DNA of 64,000 bases, taken from contig NZ_WOTO01000002.1 in the NCBI RefSeq assembly GCF_010993775.1, positions 1-64,000 on the forward strand, read 5' to 3'. Below the pieces are notes generated by a model that was not told where the DNA came from, searched no databases, and saw nothing but the letters and a program-made list of their open reading frames with translations. Shown piece after piece: positions 18,400 through 29,357 of this stretch. Source of the stretch: Fodinicola feengrottensis (lineage in GTDB: Bacteria > Actinomycetota > Actinomycetes > Mycobacteriales > HKI-0501). The translations under genes and the position numbers were made by a program. Every line of letters starts with the position of its first letter. Positions within the stretch are counted from its first letter, which is position 1.

Positions 18400-19154
18400 A
18401 TGACGGCGAGGTTTCCCGATGCGCGTACGGACGGGACCCGGCGCGGCGCGGCGGCACCGGGTCGGCCGGGCGGTTGAGGTGCAGGAAGCGGTCAAACAGA
18501 TCATTCTGGACCGTCGACTGGGCGCCGGTGATCCGCTGCCCACCGAGTTCGAGCTGATGGAGTCGCTCGGTGCCGGCCGGAACTCGGTCCGGGAGGCGCT
18601 GAAGGCCCTGCAGGCCGTCGGCATCGTGGAAATCCGGCACGGTTTCGGCATGTTCGTCGGCGAGATGACACTCAGCGGCCTGGTGGACGAACTCACCTTT
18701 CACAGCAGGATGACGCTGCCGGAGGGGGCCGCCCAGCTCGGGCACCTGATGGAGATCCGCGAGGTGCTCGAGGTCGGACTCGTACGGCGGCTTATCGAGC
18801 GGCATCCGGACGCGGATCTGGCGCCGGTCACCGAGGTCATCGACCGGATGGCGGCCGAAGCGCTGGCCGGAGCGGTGTCGGCGCAGACCGACCGGCTCTT
18901 CCACGAGGTGCTCTACCGGCCCCTCGGTAACCCGTTGGTCGGCCAGCTGCTCGGCGCCTTTTGGGACGTTTACTACCAGTTACGGGACCATCTCGGCGCC
19001 CCCGCACGACGAGACGCCGGCCGGGGTCGTTCGGCGGCACCGCGACATCTATCTCGCGGTGGTCGCCGCCGACGGACCGGCCGCGGCGGTCGCGATGCGG
19101 GCACATTTCGACAGCATCCGGACCCGGCTGGCCCGGTTGCGGCAACAAGGGTGA
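18400..19154 (+). CDS. GntR-family regulator, FadR/FCD subfamily
   Basis: Winged helix VEVQEAVKQIILDRRLGAG, DPLPTEFELMESLGAGRNSVREALKALQAVG, IVEIRHGFGMFVGE, followed by the all-helical FCD ligand domain (LMEIREVLEVGLVRRLIERH). ATG 18400 follows AGAGGGGG by 9 nt and gives MTARFPDARTDGTRR before a frame change near 18465. A second change near 18995 leads to the end GPAAAVAMRAHFDSIRTRL. FCD regulators bind carboxylic acids or sugar acids; the ligand is unknown here. Confidence 0.82.
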
Positions 19155-19163
19155 CGCGGGACT

Positions 19164-20117
19164 TCAGATGCGCAGCAGGACCTTGCCGACGTTCGTACGT
19201 TCCTGCAGCGCCCGATGCGCCTGGGCGACATCATCCAGCGCGTACACCTGCCCGACCACTGGCGTGATCAGACCAGCCGCCGCGTCCGCGAGCGCGCGCT
19301 TGGTGAAACGTACGGCCTCCGCGGCCGTGACCTGCGCTTCCGCGATGCCAGTGAGCGTGATGTTCCGCTCCCGAGCGCGTTCGGGATCAGCGGCGGTGAA
19401 ACTGCCGGCCGGCGTACCGTGCGCGGAGAACCGGCCGCCGGCCGCGACGATTTCGAAGGCCGCCTGTCCGAGCGGTCCGCCAGCGCCGTCGAAGACCACG
19501 GCTGGCTGGTCAAGGTGGTCGGTCCAGCCCGGCTCGGAGTAGTCGACGGCGGCACCCGCGCCCCACTTCGTCACCATTTCCAGCTTCGCCGCCCCGCGGG
19601 CCGCGCCGATGACGTGGGCGCCGGCATTCCTGGCGAGTTGGACGAGCAGGATGCCCAGCCCGCCGGCGGCCGCGACCACCAGCACGGTCTCGCCCTCGTG
19701 AATGCCGACCTTCTCCCGCAGCGCGTACGCGGTGAGGCCGTCGTGCAGCAGCGACGCCGCGTCACGCTCATCCAGCCCAACCGGGACCTCGACCAGTATC
19801 GCCGCGTCTACCAGCGCCTTTTCGGCGTACCCGCCCCAGTTCTTGGTCCGGCTGGCGACCGACCGGCCGATCAGACCGGGGTCGACCCCGGCACCGACCG
19901 CGGCCACCGTGCCGGCGATCGCACCGCCGGGAACGTACGGCGGACGCAGCGGGAAATACTCTTGGCCGGCACCGCCTCGCAGCGTGGTGTCGAGAAAAAT
20001 GATGTCCGCGTACGACACCTGAACAACCGCTTCGCCGGGACCTGGAACCGGCTCCGGCACATCGGTGCTGACCAGCACCTCCGGGCCGCCGAACTCCGTC
20101 ACCTGGATGGCGCGCAT
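19164..20117 (-). CDS. Zinc-free quinone oxidoreductase (MDR superfamily)
   Basis: Intact, 317 residues. MRAIQVTEFGGPEVLVSTDVPEP is the classic start of NADPH:quinone oxidoreductases. PYVPGGAIAGTVAAVGAGVD and the NADPH site GETVLVVAAAGGLGILLVQLAR follow, and FKALGxG-type zinc ligands are absent. It ends VGQVYALDDVAQAHRALQERTNVGKVLL. It lies 112 bp downstream of the Lrp regulator, same strand. A TTGAGG/CCTCAA inverted repeat lies just upstream, so Lrp may control it. Confidence 0.88.
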   Translation of the reverse strand: MRAIQVTEFGGPEVLVSTDVPEPVPGPGEAVVQVSYADIIFLDTTLRGGAGQEYFPLRPPYVPGGAIAGTVAAVGAGVDPGLIGRSVASRTKNWGGYAEKALVDAAILVEVPVGLDERDAASLLHDGLTAYALREKVGIHEGETVLVVAAAGGLGILLVQLARNAGAHVIGAARGAAKLEMVTKWGAGAAVDYSEPGWTDHLDQPAVVFDGAGGPLGQAAFEIVAAGGRFSAHGTPAGSFTAADPERARERNITLTGIAEAQVTAAEAVRFTKRALADAAAGLITPVVGQVYALDDVAQAHRALQERTNVGKVLLRI

Positions 20118-20229
20118 GGCATCTCTCTTCGCTCGTTGAGGCTTCAGTCTTCAACCTCAAGCAAGTCTGAGGTCATGCCCAACGCTCGACGTCCTACGGC
20201 GCAGCCGAGGTGGCCAGCTGCGGCATCCC

Positions 20230-20739
20230 TCACCCCCATCCCTCCGGCTCGGTCACCGGGCGAGCGTCGGCGGCCGGCTGGTCGAGGGTGTGGCGCTCGT
20301 ATTGAGTGGACAGCACGATGTACGTACGCAGTTCGCCGTGCTCGCCGAGTTGTTCTTGAAATCCCTCGAAATGTCGCAATGACGCGGCGCGCACTTTCAG
20401 CATCGCGCAGGCGTCGCCACTGAGCTTGTGGATTTCCACGATTTCCGGGAAATCTGCGGCCTTACCGGTTTTGAGCAGACACCGGCCGTGTGTGCAGCGG
20501 ATCTGGATGAAAGCGGCCAGCGGGACGCCGGCCCTGGCCGGATCGAGCCGGGCCTGGTATCCGGTGATCACGCCGGTTTCCTCCAGTCGGCGGACCCGTT
20601 CGGCGACCGCGGGCGAGGACAAGTTCACCCGGCGGGCGAGCTGGTTGTACGACAGTCGGCCGTCCTCCTGCAGCTCACGCAGGATGTGCCAGTCCACGTC
20701 GTCCAGCGGTCGGTTCGGCTGCAAGGTCATCCGGGCCAA
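20230..20739 (-). CDS. Lrp/AsnC-family transcriptional regulator
   Basis: Intact, 169 residues. Helix-turn-helix PLDDVDWHILRELQEDGRLSYNQLARRVNLSSPAVAERVRRLEETGVI, then GYQARLDPARAG and the RAM effector domain with CDACAM-like and FPEIVEIHKLSGDACAMLKV. These proteins sense amino acids or related molecules. Likely target is the quinone oxidoreductase on the same strand or the divergent MFS gene 85 bp away. Confidence 0.88.
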   Translation of the reverse strand: MARMTLQPNRPLDDVDWHILRELQEDGRLSYNQLARRVNLSSPAVAERVRRLEETGVITGYQARLDPARAGVPLAAFIQIRCTHGRCLLKTGKAADFPEIVEIHKLSGDACAMLKVRAASLRHFEGFQEQLGEHGELRTYIVLSTQYERHTLDQPAADARPVTEPEGWG

Positions 20740-20824
20740 ACTCCTTCCGATCGATAACCAGAATAGCGCTAACGCCTTTCGCTAGCCCTTCTTGAGAAAG
20801 CCTGTGCCTTTTTAGTCTGAGAAC

Positions 20825-22091
20825 ATGAAAATTCCCGGACGTACGGCTGGGCCGCGGCGACGGACCTTCGCCGCGTTGTTCGCCGGTGTCGTGCTGATAA
20901 ATGCCGCGATGTCGACCACCAGCGCGGCCGGCACCCTGGTCTTTCGCGACGGTGGCCGGCGCCGGCTGGGGTGGCGCGCCGAGCGCCGCCGCGGTCGCTG
21001 TACGGCGGTGGGCGCGATCGCGCTGACGGCGGTGACCGCGCGGCGCGGCCGGCGTACCAGCTTGCTCGCCGGGTACGCGGCTGGCGTGCTCGGAGCGGTG
21101 TTGGCCCTGGTCGGCGTGTGCTGGCCGGCACCGATCGCCTTGCTGGTCGGGATGTTCCTGCTCGGGATGGCGAACGCCGGCGCGCTGCTGTCGCGGTATG
21201 CGGCCGCCGAGTGGTACGCACCAGAGCGTCGCGGGTTCGTGTTGGGCGCGATCGTGTGGGCCGGTGCGATCGGGGGCGGTCGGCGGCCCGCTGTTGCTGG
21301 CACCGTTGGCGCGGCTGGTGGGCGGTGCCGGGTGGCCGCCGCTGGCCGGCGCCTTCGTGCTGGCGGTGCTCGCGACCGCCGGCGCGGTAGCGGCCGCGCT
21401 GGTAGTGGCGTACCGGCCGCCACCGGTGCCGACGGTGACACTTTTCGGCACTGGTACGCCCATCCATCGGTTGCTGGGCCAGCCGCACGTGAAGGTCGCG
21501 ATGGCGAGCGAGCATGCTGACGGCCCAGGTGGTGATGGTGGCGATCATGACCGCGGCGCCGCTGGACATGCACATGCATGGCGATGGTTTGGGTTTGGTG
21601 GGCATGGTTTTGAGCGTGCACACCTTCGGGATGTTCGCGCTGGCACCGCTTTCGGGGTGGCTGACGGACCGTTTTGGTGGCGCACGGGTGATCGCGGCCA
21701 GCCTGGTGACCCTTGCCGCGTCCGCGCTCTTGGTGGTCACCAGCACCGTCGAGGGCTGGCCTGGGCTGCCGATTTCGTTGTTCCTGCTGGGATACGGGTG
21801 GAATCTGGCATTTGTCGGCGGCAGCGGCCTGCTGGTCCGAGGCCGGGTCCAAGCGGACCAGGCCCGGGTGGAAGGCCTGGTCGAGGCCATTTCGTGGGGC
21901 GCCGCGGCGATCGCCACCCTGGGCTCCACCGGAGTGCTCGCGGCCGGCGGATATGTGTTGCTTTCGCCACTGGCCGCCGCGTTGTTGATTGTTCCGGCGG
22001 CATTTCTGCTGTTGTTTCAACCGCAAATGGTCCGTACCATCAAGACCTCTCAAGATCGCGGCCAGCAAACAAAAAACCGAATAGGCTGTAA
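20825..22091 (+). CDS. MFS transporter, heavily frame-broken
   Basis: About 420 residues in twelve hydrophobic segments: FAALFAGVVLINAAMSTTSA, TSLLAGYAAGVLGAVLALVG, LLVGMFLLGMANAGALLSRYAAAEW, LLGYGWNLAFVGGSGLLVRG. APLSGWLTDRFGGARVIAASL is a motif-A copy in the second half. Frames change near 20945, 21000, 21275 and 21500, and again near 22070 at a run of A bases, where KPNRL-stop is the likeliest end. If that last change is not real the frame runs on into the next small gene. Its substrate is unknown. Confidence 0.65.
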
Positions 22092-22198
22092 CGCGGTGAC
22101 CGAATGGTCGGGGGCCTGGATGTCTGGTGCTATCCGGGCGCCCGAACGGCGCAGGTCTCCGGCTGTTCCGGTGAAGCGACAGGGACTTGCGCCCGGTG

Positions 22199-22476
22199 AT
22201 GATGGATGCTGTGCGTGTCGTAGAGGTGTGGTGGAACGCTCTGGAAGAACCGGATTCCCGATGGCTGCGGCTGGTCGAGGACTCCGGTCGCTGGGGCGTG
22301 TTGCTCAGCGCGACACACCAGGCGGACCAGGACGACAGTGTGGATCACGACGACCTGGGCCTCTCTGGGTGTCCCGCGACGAGGATGAGGCCCGGGAGCG
22401 GCTGCGTTACCTGCTCGATGCCTGCCCCGCCCCGCATGGCTGGCGGCTCGCCGAGGTGGACTCCTTCCGCAAATAA
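22199..22476 (+). CDS. Small protein of about 92 residues, unknown
   Basis: Starts among ATG/GTG codons 22196-22202 and reads MMDAVRVVEVWWNALEEPD and RWLRLVEDSGRWGVLLSAT; after a frame change near 22350 it ends WVSRDEDEARERLRYLL and GWRLAEVDSFRK. Trp-rich and soluble. No family recognised. Confidence 0.5.
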
Positions 22477-22605
22477 CGGCTGATCGTACGCGACCGAAAG
22501 TGCCGTGTACGCAGTGCCCAAAGGCCCTCCTGGAACAGGCGTTTGCACCCTGCTGCCAGGGATTTCTCTTCCGTACGGTCAAAGGATCGGTGGGAGGGGG
22601 ATGTG

Positions 22606-23454
22606 GTGGCGGACCGTAACCCGGTGGTGGTCGGGGTGGACTCGGCCGCCCATCAGTTGGCGGCGGTCGGCTGGGGTGCGACCGAGGCGGTCAGCCGCGG
22701 GGCGGAGCTGCGGCTGGTCCGCAACGCGCCGCCGGAGCTGGCCAGCGCGGCATTGTCGACGAATCCGCATAGCGACCGGCATATCGCCCGGGCCGCGCGG
22801 CATTTGCTGGCGAACGCGCAGGCGTACGCGCTGGCCGTGGCGCCGAGTGTACGAGTCTCGACGGTGCTGCCGGAGGGGTCGGCGATCCGCCACCTCGAGG
22901 CCGCGATCGGGACGCCGTCCCTGGTGGTTGTCGGCCAGCCGGACAGAGATCGGCTGGGCGGTTCACAGTTTGCGTCCACCGGGCTCGCGCTGATGGGTTG
23001 TACGACGTGCCCAGCGGTGGTGGTGCGGACCAAGGCGGACTGGCGGCGCCCGTCGGACGCGCCGGTGGTGATCGGGCTGGACGACGACTTTCCGCCCGGT
23101 GTCACCGAAGACGTGCTGGAGTTCGGCTTTCAGTCCGCGCTGCGAACAAAAGCGCCGCTGGTGGCGGTCGAAGCCGGTGAGAACCACGAAACCACCGCGA
23201 GACTGCGGGCTTGCTGGCGCCAATATCCGGATATCCGGGTGTGCCGCCATATTGTCGGGGATCACACCAGCCGGGCCTTGATCGACTGGACACGCAGTGC
23301 CCGGCTGCTCGTGCTGGGGTGTCACCGGGAGGACGATCTCGGCCTGCTGACACCAGGAGCGGCGACTCGTACGTCCGTCGACTTCGCGCGCTGCCCGACC
23401 GTTCTGGTCAGGAGTCGTACCAAAAATGGCGCTCTTCAGAAGGATATGCGTTGA
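22606..23454 (+). CDS. Tandem universal stress protein
   Basis: Two UspA-like domains in about 282 residues. Domain one starts NPVVVGVDSAAHQLAAVGWG and has SLVVVGQPDRDRLGG; domain two starts APVVIGLDDDFPPGVTEDVL and has ARLLVLGCHREDD and CPTVLVRS. The phosphate-loop G-2X-G-9X-G(S/T) motif is degraded in both, so ATP binding is uncertain. GGGAGGGGG precedes GTG 22606 by 5 nt. Tandem USPs are typical of actinobacterial dormancy regulons, and a DosS/DosR-like pair follows. Confidence 0.85.
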   Translation: MADRNPVVVGVDSAAHQLAAVGWGATEAVSRGAELRLVRNAPPELASAALSTNPHSDRHIARAARHLLANAQAYALAVAPSVRVSTVLPEGSAIRHLEAAIGTPSLVVVGQPDRDRLGGSQFASTGLALMGCTTCPAVVVRTKADWRRPSDAPVVIGLDDDFPPGVTEDVLEFGFQSALRTKAPLVAVEAGENHETTARLRACWRQYPDIRVCRHIVGDHTSRALIDWTRSARLLVLGCHREDDLGLLTPGAATRTSVDFARCPTVLVRSRTKNGALQKDMR

Positions 23455-23463
23455 GGAGATAGG

Positions 23464-23643
23464 ATGTTCTGGATCGCTCTCATGGTGGCCGCCGGCCTCT
23501 TCGCCGTGCTGGCATTGGTCTGGACATATCTGGACGGCGCCCGCAGATTTGACCGTACGATCGCGCAAACCCCGGATCGCCAGGAGAATGTTGGGAAAAC
23601 GTCGGCCTCGGCGGCATCTCGCCGGCACCGCCGAGGTGCCTGA
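23464..23643 (+). CDS. 59-residue single-pass membrane protein
   Basis: ATG 23464 sits behind GAGGAG and 10 bp after the universal stress gene, so it is probably co-transcribed. One helix (FWIALMVAAGLFAVLALVW) is followed by a basic, soluble tail rich in Arg (ASRRHRRGA). No family recognised. The good ribosome site and clean codons argue that it is real. Confidence 0.65.
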   Translation: MFWIALMVAAGLFAVLALVWTYLDGARRFDRTIAQTPDRQENVGKTSASAASRRHRRGA

Positions 23644-23756
23644 TTAGCTGGACATTCACGTCCCACGGTCACCAAGTCGCCACTACCTGCTGCACAGGTT
23701 CGTTCCGCCTGCCAGACTGACATCTTCGCGGGACCGGTGATCAGGGGCGGTGTCTC

Positions 23757-25384
23757 ATGAGCGAGCCCAGCGTGCACCATCTGGTGGACGCCGTCGCGGG
23801 CGTGGTGGGCGAGGATGACCTTCCAGACCTGTTAAGGAAAGTGGTCGACAGCGCGCGGGCGCTGGTGTCCGCGCGGTTTGGCGGCTTGGGCGTGCTGGCC
23901 CCGGACGGGAGTCTCGCCGAGTTCATTCATTCCGGTGCGGACTACCGGATGGGCACCTTCGAGGCCGAGCTCGGAAACACGTTGGACCATCCCACCATTG
24001 CAGGGTTCCCGCCGGCCCATCCGCTGTTGGAATCCCCGCTGGTCGTGCCGGTCACCACCGGCGACAGTGTCTTCGGAAATCTTTACCTGGCCGCGAAAAC
24101 CGACGGCACCGCGTTCACCTCGGCTGATCAGGCCATGATGGGGATGTTCGCGACGGCGGCCGGCTCGGCCATCCAGTGCGCGCTCCGGCGCGCCGACCTC
24201 GATCGTCGTGAGCAGTGGCTGGAGGCGTCCCATCTGGTGACCACGGCCATGTTGGCCGGCAAGGGCCCGTCGATGGCGATGCGGTTGATCGCCGAGCGGG
24301 CCCGGAAGGTGGCCGGTGCACCGGCCGCGGCGATCACCCGGCCGAATGCCGCCCGCACCGAGCTGATCTTCGAGATCGTCGATCTGGGTGTCGATCTGGG
24401 CGTGCCGGTGCTGGGCATCACCGTGCCGATCGAGGGCAGCTCGACGGGGCTGGCGTTCACCACCGGCCGGCGGGTTCTCGTACGTGGTTATGGCGGCCAC
24501 GTCGTCGCCAAGGAAGCGGCGGCCCGTGCGCGCCTGCCTACGGCGGTCACCGACCTTGACTCGGCCGTCTGCATTCCGCTGGTGGCCGGCGACGAGCCGA
24601 TCGGTGTCCTCACCGTCGCCCGGTTCAGCGGTCAGCAGCCGTTCACCGAGCGGGAAGCGGACCTCGCCGAGATGTTCGCCAACGACGCCGCGCTCGCGGT
24701 TGAGTTCGCCCGCGCCGAGGACGACCGGCGCCGGCTCGCCGTGCTGGAGGACCGTGACCGGATCGCCCGCGACCTGCACGACTTGGTGATCCAGCGGCTG
24801 TTCGCGATCGGGCTCGGGCTGGAAGGGATCAGCAAACTCATCATGCGCCCGGAGGTGGCCGCCCGGATGACCGGTTTCGTCCGCGACATCGATCGGACCA
24901 TGGACGACCTGCGGGCCAGTATCTTCTCGTTGCAGGAATCGGTACGCCGGCCGGACAGCCTGCGGTCCGAGCTGCTGCGGCTGGCTCTGGAGGCGGCCGC
25001 CGCGTGCTCGGCTTCGAGCCGCGACTGGATTTCGACGGCCCGGTCGACTCGGTGGTGCTCGCGGACGTACGTGCCGACCTCATCGCCGCGCTGCGGGAGG
25101 CGCTGACCAACATCGCGCGGCACGCCGGCGCCACCGCCGTGCTGGTGGAGGTGTCGGTGGACCGCGCCGGGCAGCACCTGACTATGGTCGTCGACGACAA
25201 CGGGGTGGGAATTCCCGAGCAGCGGCACCGCAGCAGCGGCCTCGCCAACCTGGCTGATCGCGCCGCGAGGCACGGCGGGGACTTCTCCGCGACCCAGGTG
25301 CCGGCCGGCGGCACCCGGGTGGTCTGGACCGCGGCGATTCCCAGCACCACACCGGCACTGGCCACCCGAGGGCGGAATTCATGA
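23757..25384 (+). CDS. GAF-GAF sensor histidine kinase (DosS/DevS-like)
   Basis: Two GAF domains (about 1-150 and 150-320), a HisKA_3 dimerisation domain and an HATPase_c domain, about 543 residues, no membrane helix. The phosphorylated His lies in DRIARDLHDLVIQRLFAIG. ATP-site motifs are ALREALTNIARHAGA (N box) and VVDDNGVGIP (G1). This is the layout of mycobacterial DosS/DosT, which sense O2, NO or redox through heme in GAF-A; I cannot confirm the heme ligand. One frame change near 25002. The stop overlaps the response regulator start by ATGA. Confidence 0.85.
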
Positions 25385-26043
25385 CGATTTCGGTGTTCCT
25401 GCTGGACGATCACGACGTCGTACGCACCGGCCTGCGGATGGTGTTGGAAGCCGAGCCGGATTTGCGGGTGACCGGCGAGGCGGGCACCGCGGCCGAGGCA
25501 CTGCCCGGGTGCCGGCGGTGAGACCAGATGTCGCGATTTTGGACGTACGGCTGCCGGACGGCGAGGGCATCAGCGTCTGCCGGGAGATCCGCAGCAGTGT
25601 CACGCCACCGCCAGCCTGTTTGATGCTTACGTCCTTTTCCGACGATGACGCGCTTTTCGGCGCGATCATGGCGGGAGCGGCTGGCTACATCCTGAAGAAG
25701 GTTTCCGGAAACGACCTGGTTTCCGCGGTGCGTACGGTCGCGGGCCGGCGGCTCGCTGCTGGACTCGCACCTGACCACGTCGGTGCTGCGGATGCTGCGC
25801 GGCGAGGATGGCCCGGCGGATCCGCGCTATGACCTGCTGAGCCCGCAGGAGCGCCGGGTGCTGGACCTGATCGCGGACGGACTGAGCAACCGGCAGATCG
25901 GCGCGAGCCTGCATCTTGCCGAGAAGACCGTGAAAAACTACGTTTCCTCGCTGTTGCACAAACTGGGTTTCGCGAGGCGTACGGAGGCGGCCGTCTACGC
26001 GGCCGGCGTCACCACCCGAAAAAACGGCGACGCCTGGGGGTAA
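25381..26043 (+). CDS. LuxR/NarL-family response regulator (DosR-like)
   Basis: Receiver domain: acidic pair in SVFLLDDHDVVRTGLRMVLE, phospho-acceptor Asp in DVAILDVRLPDGEG, switch Thr region LMLTSFSDDD and Lys in GYILKKVSG. The C-terminal LuxR helix-turn-helix is LSPQERRVLDLIADGLSNRQIGASLHLAEKTVKNYVSSLLHKLG. Frame changes near 25508 and 25755. Translationally coupled to the kinase by a 4-nt overlap, so it is its partner. Likely target genes include the universal stress gene upstream. Confidence 0.87.
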
Positions 26044-26048
26044 ATCTG

Positions 26049-27869
26049 CTATTCGACGGTCACGCTCTTGGCGAGGTTGCGCGGCCGGTCGACTTCCCGG
26101 CCGAGTTCTTTGGCCCACGCCCACGCGAACACCTGCAGGGCCACCGAGGACAGCAGCGGGTCGAGCTGTGGTTCGCCGGATGGCACCCGGATGACCTCGT
26201 CGCAAAGCCCGGCTGGTAGGTCGGCTGAGGTCACCGCGATGACCGGGCCGCCGCGGGCCTTGATCTCCTCGACAGTGGAGATGTTGCGGGGGAGCAGGTC
26301 GTCATCCGGAATCACCGCGACGGTGGGCATTTGCGGGGGGTAATCAGTGCGAGCGGGCCGTGCTTGAGCTCGCCGGCCTGATAGGCCTCGGCATGCAGGT
26401 ACGAGATTTCCTTGAGTTTCTGGGCGCCCTCCCGGGCCACTGGCCAGCCGCGTACTCGGCCGACATAGAATAGGTGGCGGGCGTCCCGATAGCGCCGGAC
26501 GATCGCGGTGATGTGGTCCTCCTGCTTCAAAACTGTCTCGATCTGACCCGGGAGTTGGCGCAACGCGCCGATCAGGCGTTCCGCGCGGGCCGCCGGCAGG
26601 TCCCGGACCCGGCCCAGCTTCAAGCCCATCAAAGCGAAGGCGACCACCATCGTGGTGAAGGACTTGGTGGCCGCTACCGAGACCTCCGGCCCCGCGTGCA
26701 GGAAAACCCCGGCGCCGCAGGCCCGGGCGATGCTGCTGCTGGCATTGTTGACCGCACCGACCACGGTGGCGCCTTTGCGCTGTAGCTCGCGGACAGCGGC
26801 GAGCGTGTCATGCGTTTCGCCGGATTGGCTGACCGCTACGTAAAGCGTGTCGGGGTCGACAATCGGGTTCCGGTAACGAAATTCCGAGGCTGGCTCGGCG
26901 TCGGCCGGAATGCGGGCCAGCTCCTCCACCAGGTTCGCGCCGATTTGGCCGGCATAGTAAGCGGAACCGCAGCCGACGAAGGTGACGCGCTGGATCTTGC
27001 GACAGTCCCGTGGTTCCAGCCGCAGGCCGTCCAACCGGGCGGTCGCCGCCGCGTCGTCCAGCCGACCTCGGGTGCACCGGTCCACCGCTTCGACCTGTTC
27101 GTGCATTTCCTTGTGCATGAAGTCGGAGTGCTCGCCGAGTTCGTAATCCTCTTCGGGCGCTTCGATGACGGTCGGCATTTTGGTGGTACGCCGGTCGTCC
27201 AGGGTGCCGGTGCGAAACTCGTCGGCTCGTACGACCGCGATTTCGTCGTCGTCGAGATAGACCACCCGCTGGGTGTAGCGCACCAGTGCGGCGGTGTCGG
27301 ACGCGACGATCATTTCCCGGTCACCGATGCCCAGCACCACCGGACTGCCGCGCCGGGCGGCGACGATCTCGCCGGGCCGCTGGGCATCGAGCACCAGCAA
27401 CCCAAAAGTGCCCTGGACCTGCCGCAGAGCCTCCCGGACGGCACTTTCGAGGGTGTCAGCCGAGCTGAGGGCGACAAGGTGCGCCAGCACCTCGCTATCG
27501 GTCTCGGACATCAGCCGTACGCCGGCGCGTACCAGCCGGGCCCGCAGGTCGGTGGCGTTGTCCAACACTCCATTGTGGACAACCGCGATCCGGCCGCTGT
27601 TGTCGGTGTGCGGATGGGCGTTCGCGTCGGTGGGCGCGCCGTGGGTGCCCCCAGCGGGTGTGCGCGATGCCGACGGTGGCCGGTGGATCGGTGGGCATCA
27701 GTCGGCGTAATTGCACGACGCGGCCGGCCGTGCGGTGCACTTCGAGGCGCTGATTTTCCACCAGCGCGACTCCGGCCGAGTCATATCCGCGGTATTCCAG
27801 CCGCTGCAGCCCGTCCAGCAGGACGGGGGCGGCCGCGCGATAACCTACGTAACCGACGATTCCGCACAT
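26049..27869 (-). CDS. glmS: Glutamine-fructose-6-phosphate aminotransferase (glucosamine synthase)
   Basis: Makes glucosamine-6-phosphate from fructose-6-phosphate and glutamine, the first step to UDP-GlcNAc. The Ntn nucleophile is Cys2 in [13 protein letters not shown], followed by [13 protein letters not shown] and IAHTRWG. Two SIS domains follow: [19 protein letters not shown] with [10 protein letters not shown], and [28 protein letters not shown] with [10 protein letters not shown]. The end is [13 protein letters not shown]. Frame changes near 27645 and, at a G6 run, near 26337. It starts inside the end of the glycosyltransferase gene (25-nt overlap), so it serves as a dedicated precursor enzyme there; an essential housekeeping copy may exist elsewhere. 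Confidence 0.93.
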
Positions 27870-29357
27870 GAGACCGCGTTCCCTTCGTTGCCAACGTCTT
27901 TGTCGTCTTCTTCGACCAGCCGCTCGGTCTTGGCCCACGAGTTGCGTCCGGTGAGGTGCCGGCCCAGAGCCCGCCAGGTGGCCGCGATCCCGATCACCAG
28001 GAAACCATAGGCGAGGCCCACCAGCAGGGTCCGACCGAGCGGCTCGTCGGCGTTCTGGATCCGATGTACCAGACCCCAGACCACGCCTGGGAAAATCAGC
28101 GCGGCCAACCAGATCGCGATCGACAGCGGCCCGGAAGGGCCAGTCGCCACGAAACCGTCGAAGTCATAGCCGGTGGCCAGGCCCGCGGCGGTCAGTGCGG
28201 CAAGGCCGAGCACCAACAGCGACACCGGCGCGATCAGCCACGGCGCCAACAGATAGTAAAGAAATTCCAGCAGTGCCAGCGACGACACTGTGGGAGTGCC
28301 GATTAGTTTTGGTACGTAACGCAAACACTGCAGGTTCCCCTGGGCCCAACGGGCCCGCTGGCGGACCATTCGGCTGACGTCGACCAGGCCCTGTTGGGTG
28401 ATGGTCGCCTTGCTGGCGTACCGAATCCGGTGGCCGGCCAAATGCATGCGCAAACCCAACTCCAGATCCTCGACCAGGCACGAGGACCAGGGCGCGTCGC
28501 CGAGGGTGGCGAGACTGCGTAACCGGACGAACTGGCCGTTGCCGCCCAATTCCGCGCTGCCCACGCTGTCCCGGAGAATTTGCGAAGCGTTCGCTATACA
28601 GCTGAATTCGAGATCTTGCAGGAATGCCAGCAGTCGATCTCGGTTGTGAATGCGTACGCGGGACTGAACACCGCCGACCGCGGGATCCGCGAAATAGCTG
28701 GCCACCTCGCCGAGCATGCCGGACACCCCGCGACCGTCGCCGTCGATAACTCCGACAATGAGACGGTCGAAGATGCCCTCGCGGCGCGCGGTGTCGCGGA
28801 TAAATGTGTAGGCCGCATTCAGCGCTTCACCTTTGCCCTTACGGGCATTTGGTGGTTCACGCCGAAGGACATAAAGGCGTGGATCGTCAATGGTGGCAAG
28901 AACTTCCGGTGTCCGGTCGTCTGAACCGTCGTCCACGACGAGCACCCGGACTGGTGTTCTCGGTTCCTCGAGAGCGAGCGCGGCTCGTACTGTGGCGGCC
29001 ACCACACGCTCTTCGTTCAGGGCCGGAACGACGATCCAGAAAGGGACGGAATTGCCGTTGTGGTCGGAAATCGCCGCCGGCCGCGGCCGCCACCAGGTAA
29101 ATATCGCGAGGACGAGGTTGTAACACGGCCACAACAGCAGTAGGACGAGCATCAAGCTCGCCCAGTTCGTGCTGTCACGCACGATGTGCCCCCTCTCGGC
29201 GTATTGCCACCAGCTGGAACCAAACCCGGCGCGCGAACAGCAACATCGCCAACACCAGAAGCAGTTCTCCGAGCACGCCCAGTGCGCTTTCGCCGAAGTA
29301 CGAGATGCCGATGATGCCGGCGGCCACCGAGACATTCCCAGTGCGGCAGAAAGACAT
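27845..29357 (-). CDS. Membrane GT2 processive glycosyltransferase (PgaC/NodC-like)
   Basis: Two N-terminal helices ([19 protein letters not shown] and [20 protein letters not shown]), a cytosolic GT-A domain and four or five C-terminal helices. Catalytic signatures are [22 protein letters not shown], the DxD in [19 protein letters not shown] and the QxxRW-type [10 protein letters not shown], as in synthases of cellulose, chitin and poly-GlcNAc. ATG 29357 has GGAGA upstream. One frame change near 29190 separates the first helix. GlmS follows in the same transcript, so the donor is probably UDP-GlcNAc or a derivative. The polymer is unknown. Confidence 0.85.

Noticed and set aside
22092-22476. 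Fusion of the MFS transporter with the following small gene
   Set aside because: The joining stretch is low-complexity and there is a separate start with a ribosome site near 22199. A frame change at an A run better explains the missing stop.
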